This document shows, piece by piece, positions 47,663 to 58,690 of a stretch of 64,000 nucleotides of DNA. How positions within the stretch are numbered: position 1 is the stretch's first letter; each line of letters starts with the position of its first letter. Made by a program: the position numbers and the translations under genes. Below the pieces are notes generated by a model. That model saw only the letters and a list, made by a program, of their open reading frames with translations, had not been told where the DNA came from and made no database searches. Source of the DNA: Rosa chinensis (taxonomy: Eukaryota > Streptophyta > Magnoliopsida > Rosales > Rosaceae); NCBI RefSeq assembly GCF_002994745.2, contig NC_037089.1, positions 21,365,641 to 21,429,640 of the forward strand, read 5' to 3'.

Positions 47663-48466
47663 TCAGTTTTTTTCCAACTCTTCTAGTAGTTGGGATACAA
47701 TACAAAGCTGGGAACTGAACTGTAGTTTCGTAAAGCTATCTTTAAACCTTCGGACTCTAAAATCCTCTTCACTCTCATAAGGCAGTTTCTGAATTACATC
47801 ACATCCGAATTTTTCAAGGACAAGTGCAACTTGATCTTCAGCATCATCGGAGCACTGAGTTCTGATACAAAAAGTTGACAAACCTAAGAAAAATTCAGCA
47901 TAGCGGGACTGATCATCGCCAGAAAGTTCCCAAAGTCGACTGAAACCTTCCCAATGCCAAGGAAATGTAGCTAGCAGCTCTGTAAATGTTCCGAGTCTTA
48001 TGAAGGCCTCACTCTCATCAGGTAGTCTATCGACAGCGGAATCTCCGATGTCTACTTGGCAGTAGTTCACATCATCAAACATATTATTGATAAGCCGTTG
48101 CTGATCTGTGGAGCAGAGCTGCCAGAACCACAATATCAACTCTCTGCGGAAGAACTTTCCTGTAAGTTTTTAGAAGAAAACAACTCTGCAAAAGTATGGA
48201 AGTTTACCATATAGCTCTGTAAAGTTTCTAGTTCCGAAATCTTTCTCACCTGCCTCTGCAGGTGTTTTGATAACAATACCTTGAAGTTCATTCATAGACA
48301 TCATTTCTTCAATCATCAGTTGTTTATCACGGATGAATAGTTGACTGAACCCATAAGTTGAAAGACGTGAGAGTATTTGAGCATGTTCAACGGTACCGGC
48401 TGAATCTGGCACCGTGTGCCATGGAGGATCCGGAATCGGAGACGATGAATTTTTGGCGTGCAACAT
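47663..48466 (-). pseudogene. Uncharacterised protein gene with one in-frame stop
   Basis: A single reading frame of 267 codons from ATG (48466) to LEELEKN and a stop at 47663, interrupted only by a TAA at 48170-48172. I do not recognise the family. The first part has a motif block SMNELQGIVIKTPAEAGEKD and NFTELYGKLPYF; the second has FTELLATFPWHWEGFSRLW and DQVALVLEKFGCDVIQKLP. The repeated FTELxxxxP(Y/W) pattern suggests an internal repeat. A decayed paralogue at 58185-58690 has a lysine codon at the position of this stop, so the TAA is probably a mutation; a small intron is less likely. About 85 bp separate the ATG from the plus-strand sequence at 48550. Confidence 0.6.
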
Positions 48467-49192
48467 TACAGATGAACTAGTGCAAGTCTTCTGACATAAT
48501 ACGCATCAACAATAACAGAGCCAGGTTGTTATATATGTGCAATTAAAAATTGGGTTAACTACAAAGCACTACCAGATAACAAGTTTTTTGACAACAAAGT
48601 CCACAACCTTTTCCCTTATACAATTAAGGACACACACTATTCTCCTTTTACCTTTTTTTGTTCTTTACACAGTATCAGCTTATATTTTACTTTTCCAGAC
48701 TAAACACAGTATCAGCCTAAGGACTAGCCTTCAACATGCCACAACTTCACCTAACGACTTCCTGTCTAAGCGGCTACTACTAGGGCGGAATCACTGCTGC
48801 CTTAGTATGATAAGGGTCAGTCTTTATAGCAAAACAGAAAGACTGCTACTGCTTACTAACTGCTACTGTTACCAAAACATAAATGCAAAAACAGCAAAAT
48901 ATTTTTGTGACAGGGTACTGGGCACAAACTGAATTTATTTATTTAAACATAAATACAGATACAGAACCCAGAGCCTCACTCTTGGGCAAACAGCTAGAAG
49001 CTGTTTAGCTACTCATAACTGATTTACAAATACTTACTTGCAATAAGAAGCACATTGTATCCACAGACTGACTGCTACTGCTTCTTTTAGAAGTTCTTAG
49101 ATCTAGAACTGATATATCTATGAACTGATATGGAAGTTTTCGAATATTAGACTGATGTCTCCCACTTCCAATGCCTTCTAAGAGAAGCTAAA

Positions 49193-49206
49193 GCTCCTTA
49201 TATAGG
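49193..49206 (-). promoter_or_regulatory. Viral pregenomic promoter TATA box
   Basis: CCCTATATAAGGAG on the minus strand, about 210 bp beyond the last ORF. An AATAAA signal lies about 260 bases further on (48939-48934). This matches where Caulimoviridae keep the full-length transcript promoter. Confidence 0.65.
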
Positions 49207-49416
49207 GAGCGGAACTCAAATTACAATTCAAAACAACAAAATGTACAGAACGACTCCGTGATTTCCTGCTTTCCTTAGTGCTCCTGCTGGTGGAGGTCGG
49301 CCGGGGAAAAAGCAGATTCCTTTAGGTGAAATGTTTTTCACCTGCTTTTTGAAAAGCAAAAGTCACTTTTGGGAAAAGTCCAAATGAACTTTTAGTGTTT
49401 TTCTACACCTGCTGCT

Positions 49417-50562
49417 TCACATGTTCTCGTCGGTTTCTGAATTGTGACCAAGGACAAACGAGTCGTTATCTGCCTGGGCCATCCTTGCTGTTGTTGCATT
49501 GTCTTCGACATCTGTATCAACATACATCTTATAGTGGTTGTCAGTTTCAAGCTTTTCCACCCATCGTAAGCATGCCAGTGTCGAATCTATCTCCTTTCTG
49601 GTAAGAGATAGGAATAAGTCACTGCTGACTACGTCAGGATGATCGTAAGCAGTGATGATAATTTTCTCTCCTGCTGCCAGGAAGGTATTGTAGGTATCCT
49701 CAGAGATGATCTTTTTGATATATTCTAGAGTCATGGCCTTCATCCACGAGATGCTTGAGTTTGGTTGGCCATTGTACCCTACATAGGCTGGTTGAAGATA
49801 TTTCCTTTGAATAATTCTTACATAATGATAAGGAGGAATATATTCAACTTCACCGTTTGCCTTCTGGATCCATTCTGGAGGAGTGGATCTGAACTTCAGT
49901 CGAAGCATACAGTCATTTTTTCTTACATTTTTGACTGTATTGACAATGATAGGCGGCAAACCTTTTAGATCATCATTTGTTTTAGTCCACAGATTATGGA
50001 CAAAACCATTTTCAACAAGCCAGAGCTTGTGTTCTTGAGGATGTTCACTCTGAATATTAACCAGGTATCTTCCAATATAAGGACCTGAAACAATAAAGAG
50101 AGTTGGAGGAACTAGGTCTTCTGGATTATGTCTTCCTATCAGGCTATGGAATTCATGCCAGTCTGATTCATTAAGTGCCATGACAGGAACTCTAGCACTT
50201 TCTGGACTTTCAAGGAAGAGAATTTTTTCTTTTCTTACAGCACTCTGCTGTATATGACTTTCTTCAAATTGTGGTCTGGCATTCTCATATAGTTCTTCAG
50301 CTAGTGCGAAGAGTGCCGGGAACATTAGACCACTGCTTCTTTCTTGAAAGGCAAATAAGAGATTATCCAGGATTGCCTTCTGGTGATAAGCTAGTCTCCT
50401 GCCAGTTCTGAACACAGGAGTGTCAAAAGTTCTTAATTCATAATTGAAAACATTTATGACTCCAGTTGGAGTTGGTCTGCTTTTTGGCAAAGCAGCAGCC
50501 GTCAACGGTCTTGATGAGCCTTTACCGTCTGCCGTTTGAGACGGGCTAGCCAATCCTTTACC
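49417..50562 (-). CDS. Pararetroviral downstream ORF of unknown function
   Basis: A frame of about 380 codons ending NSETDENM at 49417. It lies in the same frame as the RT ORF and is separated from it by a single TAG (50563-50565). There is no ATG near its beginning (first codons GKGLASPSQTADGK), and the first in-frame ATG comes about 75 codons in. Motifs seen: NVFNYELRTFDTPVFRTGRRLAY, DWHEFHSLIGRH and IQRKYLQPAYVG with STLACLRWVEKL. Some florendoviruses carry an ORF2 of unknown function at this place. No function is proposed. Confidence 0.65.
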   Translation of the reverse strand, partial: GKGLASPSQTADGKGSSRPLTAAALPKSRPTPTGVINVFNYELRTFDTPVFRTGRRLAYHQKAILDNLLFAFQERSSGLMFPALFALAEELYENARPQFEESHIQQSAVRKEKILFLESPESARVPVMALNESDWHEFHSLIGRHNPEDLVPPTLFIVSGPYIGRYLVNIQSEHPQEHKLWLVENGFVHNLWTKTNDDLKGLPPIIVNTVKNVRKNDCMLRLKFRSTPPEWIQKANGEVEYIPPYHYVRIIQRKYLQPAYVGYNGQPNSSISWMKAMTLEYIKKIISEDTYNTFLAAGEKIIITAYDHPDVVSSDLFLSLTRKEIDSTLACLRWVEKLETDNHYKMYVDTDVEDNATTARMAQADNDSFVLGHNSETDENM

Positions 50563-52690
50563 CTAGGATTGATCAGTTGAGGCTAGTCCTTTAGGACTTA
50601 GCAGAAACCTTTTAAGAACCTTTTCTTTGGTTTCCATAGGATCTTCTTGAGGCTCATGTTCTTTCCCAGTTCTTCTGCTTCTGGGATTACGACCTTCGTC
50701 GTCTTCTCTTTGGCTGAACATTGCCATTTCCCTGGTCAATGCGTCTGGAAGATGATTTTTGTTTCCTGCAATTAATTCAACATTATAATCATATTGGTTA
50801 AGAAACAATTGCCAGTTGGCTAATCTTCCTCTATCAGCAGCTTTGTCAAGTTTAAAATTTTTAAAATTCTTTACTCTAGCACAATCGGTGCGGACAGTAA
50901 AGGGTTTTCCAAGAAAAGCTAGAGAATTTAAAATCGTTTTCTTAACAGCCAAAATTTCTTTTTCCCCTGTGGGATAATTCAGTTCTGCAGGGCTGAACTT
51001 GCCACTACAAAATTTACAGATCTTTTCAATGTTAGTTCCAGGCGTCTTCGCCAGAACCACATCGGACCAATAATTATCGCTCGCATCTGTCTGGAGGATA
51101 ATTTCATCATTCTCTTCTGGTTGTTGAAGAGGAGGGAGGTTTTTGCAGAGATTTTTTATCTGCTTTACGATTTTTTCATCATCTTCTGTGAAGTTCCATT
51201 TTCTTTTGGAACTTGTCTTAGGAGATAACATCGCTGTTAACCCCGAGATTTTAGGGATGAAATCTCTCCCATAGTTTATGACACCAAGGAATCTCTCTAG
51301 ACTCTTAGCATCAGGAATTCTATCTGGGAACTTCCAGATCTTCTCAAGGATATGAGGTTGGAGTTTTATGACCCCATTCTTGATGTTTATTCCTAGGAAA
51401 TCAACTTCATCGAGGATAAAGAAGATTTTCTTTTCTCCTAGGATAATTCCATGCTGAACTATCAGCTTTACTACCTCATGGAGGTGTTTCATATGTTCTT
51501 CTCTGTTTTTGGAGAACACCAGGATGTCATCTATGTAGACGACACAGAACTCCGCCACATGCTTGAAGATGTTGTCCATCTTTCTTTGGAAGATTGAGGG
51601 AGCTTGCTTTAGACCAAAAGGCATTACCAGCCACTCGTAATGACCTTGTGGTGTTCCAAATGCAGTGAGAGGAATACTCTCAGGATGCATCTTGACCTGC
51701 CAGAAACCCGACTTTGCATTGAATTTCGAAAAGACTTTAGCTCCTCTGAGCTGGTTGATCAGTACTCTTACTTGAGCAATTTGATAGCCGTCTTTGACAG
51801 TCTTCTTATTGACATCTCTGTAGTCAATAACCATTCTAGCTTTTCCTCGTAGGTTTTCTGCATGATTTCTTACGTAGAATGCTGGAGCATGATGAGGGCT
51901 AGTGGAAGGTTGAATTAATCTCTTCTTCAGGAGATCTTCAATATCACTTCGGAATTCTTTCTGATCTTCCTCTTTGTACTGAGGAATGGCTTTGACATGA
52001 CAGATGGCATTCATGTCATGCAATCTCAATTCACAGACCACTGGGTCTTTTTCCCAAAACTTCTGAGGATTTGTATCCACATTTTGCTCTAGTATTTTCT
52101 TGATTTTTTCAAGAGTGGGAATTTGCTGAGACTCAAGCTTGTTCTGAAAGTGCTTGAGGTTATGCTCATGGAGGAAACTAGCTTCTTCATCTTCACTAGT
52201 TTCTTCTTCTTCTTCTTCTTCAGAAGATTCTTCAACAAGTAATTCTTCTTGTTGCTTGATTTGGAGTATGGGTTCGAATTTTGGTTCTTCTTCTTCTTCT
52301 TCTTCAGAAGATTCTTCAACAAGTAATTCTTCTTGTTGCTTGATTTGGAGTATGGGTTCGAATTTTGGTTTGTAGGGGGTAAGATCACCACTATTCTGTT
52401 GCGATCTCTGAGACTGAGTAGTAAAACCAGGGCCTACCACAGTTTTGGCTTGTGTGAGGCGGTCTGCCCAGAACACCCGTTCCCCTTTTCTGAAGCCTAT
52501 TGCTTCTTCATCTTGAATGAATCTTTGTTGGAGAATAAAATCATTTCCCAACAAGAAATCAGATCCTTGGCCTTCAGATTGCCAAACATTCTGGATGATA
52601 AATGTTCCTCCACCAATGGTGATTTGAACATTTTTTGCTACTTTTTTCATGGTGAGATGGCTCCCATCAAACGTAACACCAGTAGCAGAT
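50563..52690 (-). pseudogene. Pararetroviral protease end, reverse transcriptase and RNase H
   Basis: The frame begins in the back half of the protease (SDFLLGNDFILQQ), passes an acidic linker with an 84-bp duplication, then RT: KARMVIDYRDVNKKT, VFSKFNAKSGFWQVKMHPE, HYEWLVMPFGLKQAPSIFQ and YIDD (about 51526-51543). RNase H follows with ILQTDASDNYW, TGEKEILAVKKTI and RTDCARVKNF. All RT and RNase H motifs are present in one frame of more than 700 codons. The family copies viral RNA into DNA. The protease is joined to its active-site half only through a frameshift near 52690, in a T/A run. Confidence 0.88.
52207..52375 (-). repeat. In-frame 84-bp tandem duplication in the viral linker
   Basis: CAGAAGATTCTTCAACAAG lies at 52221 and again at 52305. 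The unit is 28 codons and encodes PKFEPILQIKQQEELLVEES followed by Glu runs, twice. The frame is kept. Confidence 0.95.
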
Positions 52691-55363
52691 TTTTTTCTTA
52701 TCTTCCTTCCAGAGTTCATCCGGAATTGCAAATCTCTTTGCAACTGTAAAACCTGATCCATTATCTACAAAGGCATGTAGATGATATTTTCTGTAATCAG
52801 GGAATTTGAGTCCAATCTCTATGTAGTTGCTGTATCTACTTGTAGAGACGACTTTCGATTGATGAAGCTCATTTTCCTGAGCTTGTTCCTTTGGAATGAA
52901 TGGTTTACATTCTTCTGGAACATTTTCCTGAGTGGGTGATTTATCAAAACTAGAAGGCTTTGTATCATCCCAGTCTGTAGGAATTATCTCTTTGATGTCT
53001 GGATCATTGAACCATGACGGAGGGTCATATCTGACTTTATAATCAAACTTGCCAGATGGTTGGCCAAGTAGATTCCATGTTTCAGTATCCTTTTGTCGTT
53101 CTAAGAGATGAACAGTTTCTGGTGGTTTCACCAGTTCTACCTTTTCTGGTATTTCAACCAGTTCAATATCTTCATCGATTTTTTCTTCATCGATGATTTC
53201 TTCCTTTTTCGAGGAAGATGGTTCCATGGTTTCCTGGAACAGAGTTTCAACTTCTTTCGCCTTTTGCTCAGCGAAATACTCTTCATATTCTTGCTCAACC
53301 AACTGGCTGACAAGACCATTTTTGGTTTTTCTTCTTGCTTCAGCTATGAAGCATTCTTTATGATAAGTCTTCTTAGACTCTTCACAAAACATAGAGAGAC
53401 CATTCTTTTCATGACATAAGCAGTAGTCACAAACGAATGTACCAGGGTTCACCTGATAAGAAGACATGAAGGATTCTGTCTTGCTTTCTTCCCAATTTTT
53501 GATTCTCAAAACATTCATTTGTCTGGATTCGAAGTACTCTTCTTCAGAATCGATCTCAGACTCATCTGATGAAATTTCTTCTTCAGACCAGGCGGAGTAG
53601 ACTGACCTGTCATCATCTTCATCATCAGAATAGGCTATTTCGTAGCCTTTCATGTTTGCTACCTCTACTATTTGCTCATATTCTTCGAAGAGAGCTTTAG
53701 TAGATCTTTTACCCTTTTCAGGGCATTCATTGGCATAGTGCCCTTCAGCTTTACATAACCAACATCTGCAAGCTTTCTTGCTTGGTTGTTTATGCTGATG
53801 AGTATTCTTCTTTTTCTTGAAGAATTTCTTTTTAGAATCTTTATCCTTTTGTTTCTTGTAATTGGAACTCTTCTTGAATTTCCAATCTCTTTTCTGATTA
53901 CTCTTTTTGAATTTTTTAGAGTAATATTTTTCTTTTTTCTTCTTTCTGTGGAATTTGGATTCATGACATCCCCAGTTTGTGGGCATATCCAGTATTCCAT
54001 AACAGAAATTTTCAACTCCTTTGAGTTGTTTCTTGGCCATCTTAGCTCTAACATTGGCTTTGCATTGCTCTTTCAGTAATTGCCGGATTCTGTCGGCAAT
54101 TCCTCCAACTGAAAATCTTTCAATTGGTTTTTCAGCTATGCTTTCTCTCACAGCTGTTCTCCATGGTTCAGGGAGTTTTCTGTGCAACAGATTAACTAGA
54201 TCAGTATTCTCTAGTTCACCAATTGTACAGTAATATTCCTGAAACTCATTCAGGTATTCTTCGAAATATCTCATGTCACAGATCTTGAGAGCATAGATAT
54301 TCGACTTTGCCGTTTCTTTGGCTTTTTCGCTCAGATTTGAGAGATCTCCACAGAACTGATCGTACAGGGGTACTGCAAAATCATACGGAGACTTGGAATT
54401 TTTTATCTCTTCAAGCCAGTCTCTTCCTCTGGCAGTTTCTTTGAAGGATAGGTAGTACTTTTTTGCCACTCCGGTGAGAGTAGTTTCATAGTACACCTGC
54501 AAATCTGGTGCTTCAAATTTGCCAAGGGTAAGTGCAGAAGCCATCATCAGGCTATCTACCCATTGGTCAATGGTTTTTCTTTTGTCTAGACTCTTGTCTA
54601 GATTTAACCATATGCCATAGTTCGTGATAGGAACTCTTGGCAGATTGTCCTCTGGGACAAATCTTTGGGAATTTCTTTCCCCTTTTTTACCCGTGGGGGC
54701 TTTCTGTAACGGGAGTTTTACTTTCCCTTTTTCTCTGCTAATGAAAGTTCTGGAGCTTTCTCCTTCTTCCATTTCAATATCTTGATAAGGAAAGACTTTT
54801 CTCGTATTTCTGATTTTGAATTCTTTCATTTCCTCGATTAGTTTTTCTAATCGTTCAGGATTTTCACAATTCTCAGCTTCTTTATAGAGTTCATAGAGCT
54901 TCTTAGATCTGAACATATGGATTGGTCTGTTCAGATCAGCTTCCAATTCTTCTTCAGAAATTGGTTCTTCAATAGTGGGTTTTATACCACTGACACTAGC
55001 TTCTCTAGTGCTGTAGCTTCTTCTTATAAGACTGCTGTTTATCCTGAGGTTTTCAGGACAGACATCACTTTTTCTGTGATTGTCGAAGTTGAGGCTGATT
55101 TCTCCAGTTTTTCTACTCTCGTAGATTTTTGCTTTTGCTCTTTCCGGTTGCTTTTTTGGACCGGATAATTTCCATTCAAGAGGAAAAGTCACTTCATTCC
55201 ACGTAACTTTGTGGATCTGTTGTGAATGGTTCTTCTGATTAGTGAGGAATCCAGTAGTAAGACCTGGGGTATTTTTTATCCTTGTCTTAGGGGCTACTGT
55301 AGTACACATCAATTTATAGTATATTCTATATAATATAGCAAGTTCTTGCATATCTTCTTTCAT
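52667..55363 (-). pseudogene. Pararetroviral coat protein and protease active-site half
   Basis: A frame of about 898 codons. The middle holds a Lys-rich block (SKKKFFKKKKN) and an intact CCHC zinc knuckle, CWLCKAEGHYANEC (about 53735-53775), the mark of the Caulimoviridae coat protein. A Cys/His cluster CDYCLCHEKNG lies near 53430. The end carries an aspartic-protease-like HAFVDNGSGFTVAKRF (about 52745-52790), with DNGSG in place of the usual D(T/S)G. The frame ends by shift near 52690. A further frame break separates it from the movement protein. Confidence 0.85.
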
Positions 55364-55418
55364 GGATACGCCATCTATCTTGACTCTCAGTCAGAGACAG
55401 TGAGCTGCATCTTTCAGG

Positions 55419-56282
55419 CTAGTGGTGAAATTGGGGAAGCAGTTGAAATATCTGATCGCACAAGGATGCTTCAAGTGTCCCAAACAGACTAGCTTGGAAG
55501 TCTGTTAACTTGTTGTCCTGTAGAACACATAGGACTGAACAGTTTATTCCCTCACGAGCAAGCAGATTTATGCCTACTTGGACTGCTCCAATATGCATAA
55601 ATTGATACTTCTTTGCTTGAGCTCTGGCTACTTCTGCTGGAGTGATCAGTAGAAGATCAGTCTCTCCACCCGCTGTTGCTGGGGTTGTAATCTCTAGTAG
55701 TTTAAAATGATGGCTATCCATCAGATCAAACTTTCCTTTTCTGTAGATTTGTTTGAAATCTAATTTTGGAATGGAGGAGTTTTTTACTTCTTGTTCAATT
55801 TCGTTGAATTCGAACTCTTCAGCATTAAGGAGCTGTACTCCTTTCTTTTTTCCAAAGATACTTAACATCTTCATTTCTCTTTTTTCCGGGTTTTCATACC
55901 GGATACTAGTCTGACTAGTAGATGGTTCCAGAAAAATCATGTTTGGAACACGATTTGTGTCTGGTTTTTCTAATGGTTTGAATCCATTAGTCTTCTTTTT
56001 TACTGTAGGCACTTTCTTGTCCTTCAGTATAGAATCTAGCATTTTTTGCTGTTCTTTGATTTTTCTACTAACACTCGTTAGTTTTTCTTCTTCCGTTTTT
56101 GGAAGATCCTTGATATAATCCAGTTTGTTTTCCAATCTTTCCAATTGGTGGATTATAGCAGGTAATTTTTCTAGAATCGACTGACATCTAGATATTTCTA
56201 GTAACAGCTTCTGATATTTCTCATCAGAAGATTTCAGTAGAGAATTTATTTTTTCTAATAACAATTCTGACATTGTCCCCAT
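55419..56282 (-). pseudogene. Pararetroviral movement protein
   Basis: ATG at 56282 (MGTMSELLLEK), 287 codons. The N-terminal half is a predicted coiled coil (LLEISRCQSILEKLPAIIHQ). The C-terminal half has the caulimoviral movement-protein core: FMHIGAVQVGINLLARE and CVLQDNKLTDFQASLFGTLE. Such proteins move virus through plasmodesmata. The frame stops at 55419, and within 60 bases two further frame changes are needed to reach the coat-protein frame, so this copy is broken there. In florendoviruses this domain is the start of ORF1. Confidence 0.8.
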
Positions 56283-56321
56283 TAAGGAGGGGTTCTCCTT
56301 GAGCTATTTTACAAGCTCTGA

Positions 56322-56333
56322 TACCAGTGAAGT
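56322..56333 (-). promoter_or_regulatory. Viral primer binding site, tRNA-Met
   Basis: TGGTATCAGAGC on the minus strand, about 40 bp before the movement-protein ATG. All Caulimoviridae prime from tRNA-iMet at such a site. Confidence 0.88.
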
Positions 56334-56336
56334 GCG

Positions 56337-56660
56337 GATCTAACCAATGCTCAAATAATCAAGAGGTTTTTGTTCCTCTTCCAGAACATCTAAGAGATTA
56401 TCTATCTCCTCTTCTATTCTATAGATTCTAGTCTGTAGTCTATAGATAATATCCCAGTAATTGGGAGAATCTCTACTAAGATTGTCTCTATAGGTTTTTA
56501 ATTTTCTCAATTTCTCTCTCTCTTTTTGCAGTTCCTTAGTAGTAATTTTGCAGATAGCAATCAACTCAAGTCTATCAACAATCGAAATTACGAATAGTAA
56601 GAATAACCGTTTACCTTCGAGTATAGAGGATGGATTTATACCTGCAATATGGTTAAACAA
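56337..56660 (-). CDS. Small leader ORF of the pararetrovirus
   Basis: An open frame of about 106 codons just before the primer site; the ATG is not clear. ITTKELQKEREKLRKLKTYR and IYRIEEEIDNLLDVLEEEQ have a strong coiled-coil pattern. It may be a real leader-encoded peptide or a chance frame. An acceptor-like TTGCAG/GT precedes it at about 56645. Confidence 0.35.
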
Positions 56661-56700
56661 ACAAATTCAAAAGCATGGGCCCACTACGCTCCGTCAATTT

Positions 56701-58184
56701 TCTTTTTACTGAAGGGAAAGATTAAAACTTAGAGAGAAAGTGAAACTTGCTAAAGACAAAATGTCCTTAAGTGTAAACTTTTGTCCTTCGATGTATAAAA
56801 CCAAAAGTTGAGGAGTTTTTTGTGTTTTGGACTTCTACTAGGAGGGTCTTTGTAGTTTGTTGTTAAAAATTCTATTAAGACCAGAATCATGAAAAGTAAA
56901 GTTGGGGATGTTCCAGGTGATTACAAATTCAGTTTTAAGGTAAGGGTATGGCATGAATGGAAGTTGAAACCGACAGAATACCAAATACCGACTTAATTAT
57001 CTCAGTTGACCGGAGAAACGACACTTGGAACGATGTTACTCTTTGAAATGAAAAACAAAATTATATATTTTACAAGAGCTGTGAGTTTCAATATTGACGA
57101 GCTGGCATTACAGGTCTATCATTAAATATAAAGAAGGTCGTATATCTTTCGGCATTGTATCACCAGCTAATGGAAAGTACCACCATGAAGGTCCATAATA
57201 CGCAATACTGTAACGAGGGTTATACTGTTATATAGGGTATATTTCCAAGACCTTAACCACGGTATGCTCTTAATATCAGATGCAGAGAGGAGCTAAAAAA
57301 AAAAAAAAAAGATAAGCAAAAACTTCCTGGTTGAACCTCCCCCCAAAATCTTTGATGGCAAGCAAAGCATCCCTTCTTCCAGCACCCCTAACGACCTTTT
57401 TAAAAGAGAATGGTCCGTACGCTACCCCGCCTTTGCCTCCTTATAACTTTTGGTACGTGAACCATTCCAGAATTTGAGTTGTTAACAAAGACTAAGCTCT
57501 CAACAAAAATGAAGGAGAAAAGAAATGGAGGACTCGATAAGAAGCTTGTGCAATTGCACGGCTTCATTCTGCAACCATCTCCAAAGTAGCTGCGACGTAT
57601 TCAGGAGAAGTGACCAAGAAGATAAGAATAGAGAAAGAACAGAGACAGAGAGAGAAAAGAGAAAGAAAAAAAATGCTTAGAGAAAAAGAAAATTGATTTA
57701 TGAATGGACAAAAATCCCCTTCTAAAATTGCCAGCTGGCAAAATCCGTCACGGAAGTAACAGCCATATGTACCAATCTTTGGTCGGCCGTCTCCACCGTC
57801 CTCTGTTTTCAACTCCGACCACTCCCACCAAACAAACACCTCAACCTGACCCACCAAAAATGCGGGCCTCTCTCGCCCCGATCTTGGCCCTCTCTTCCGC
57901 TAGGCTCACCTCCCCGCCGCCACCCCCACTTTTCTCTCTCTCCATAGAGCCTTCCAGCCGACCCACCACCGATTTTTTGAAGTTCAGGTACCAAAAATTA
58001 TAAGGAGGCATAAGACAGGATACCGTACAGACCATTTTCCCTTTTTAAAACGACAACCCTTCTTTTCAAATTTTATTATCTAAGAAAGGAAAACCTTCTC
58101 TCTAGCTTTCTTTTTGTCTCGTTCTTCTATTTGCGGAAGGGGATTTGAGTTAATTCAGGGTAACGCGACTGCTGTCTGATTCTG
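56701..58184. other. Intergenic stretch
   Basis: No gene was supported. An A16 run lies at 57296-57311 and a CT-rich segment at 57860-57950. Open frames at 57564-58035 overlap on both strands and show no motif. Confidence 0.4.
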
Positions 58185-58690
58185 ATATTATTACCAGCAA
58201 GTTCCCAGAGCCGACTGAAACCTTCCCAATCCAATACCATGGAAATATAGTTACCAGCTTGGTAAATATTCAGAGTCTGAAAGCAGCCTCACTCTCATCG
58301 GGCATTTTCTCAGCTATGGAATCATCAATATCCCCTGATCTTGAGTATTACTCATCATCAAACATAATTACGATAAGCTGGTGTTGATCATTGGAGAAAA
58401 GCACCTGGAACCCAAAAATCAACTCCCAAGCAGAATTTTCCTATAAGCTCCTTGAAGAAGAGAACTCTAGAAAGTTGCGTAAGTTTATCAAATAGCTCTG
58501 TAAAAGATTTCATTCTGAAATAATTCTCCACCAGCTGGTGCTTTGATTACAATACCCTGAACTTCATCTATGGACAACATTTCTCCAATCATCTTTTGTT
58601 GATCACCAACCAATAGTCAACTGATCCATAATTTGAAACATGAAAGAGTAGTTGACCATGATCCATGACATTCTGAATTGATCGATATTG
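58185..58690 (-). pseudogene. Decayed paralogue of the uncharacterised gene at 47663-48466
   Basis: Minus-strand sequence matches the other copy in order: AAGTTCCCAGAGCCGACTGA near 58199 against AAGTTCCCAAAGTCGACTGA near 47924, CTCACTCTCATC near 58288, the ACATCATCAAACAT block near 58350, and the N-terminal part near 58560. Several small indels and stops make it non-coding. At the position of the other copy's stop it has a codon for Lys. The two copies flank the pararetrovirus. Confidence 0.8.

Larger units (their letters stand above)
48900..56700 (-). mobile_element. Nearly complete endogenous pararetrovirus, florendovirus-like
   Basis: Read on the minus strand: leader, tRNA-Met primer site (56333-56322), movement protein, coat protein with zinc knuckle, aspartic protease, RT, RNase H, a further ORF, then a TATA promoter (49206-49193) and an AATAAA signal (48939-48934). 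That is a full Caulimoviridae gene set in linear order, opened within the leader. No LTR or integrase is present. One long MP-CP-AP-RT-RH ORF plus a second ORF is the layout of Florendovirus, the genus common in angiosperm genomes. A few frameshifts (55360-55420 and near 52690) and one stop (50563) break it. Confidence 0.82.

Noticed and set aside
52089..52391. 100-codon Ser/Lys/Asn-rich frame on the minus strand
   Set aside because: It is the out-of-phase shadow of the duplicated viral linker.
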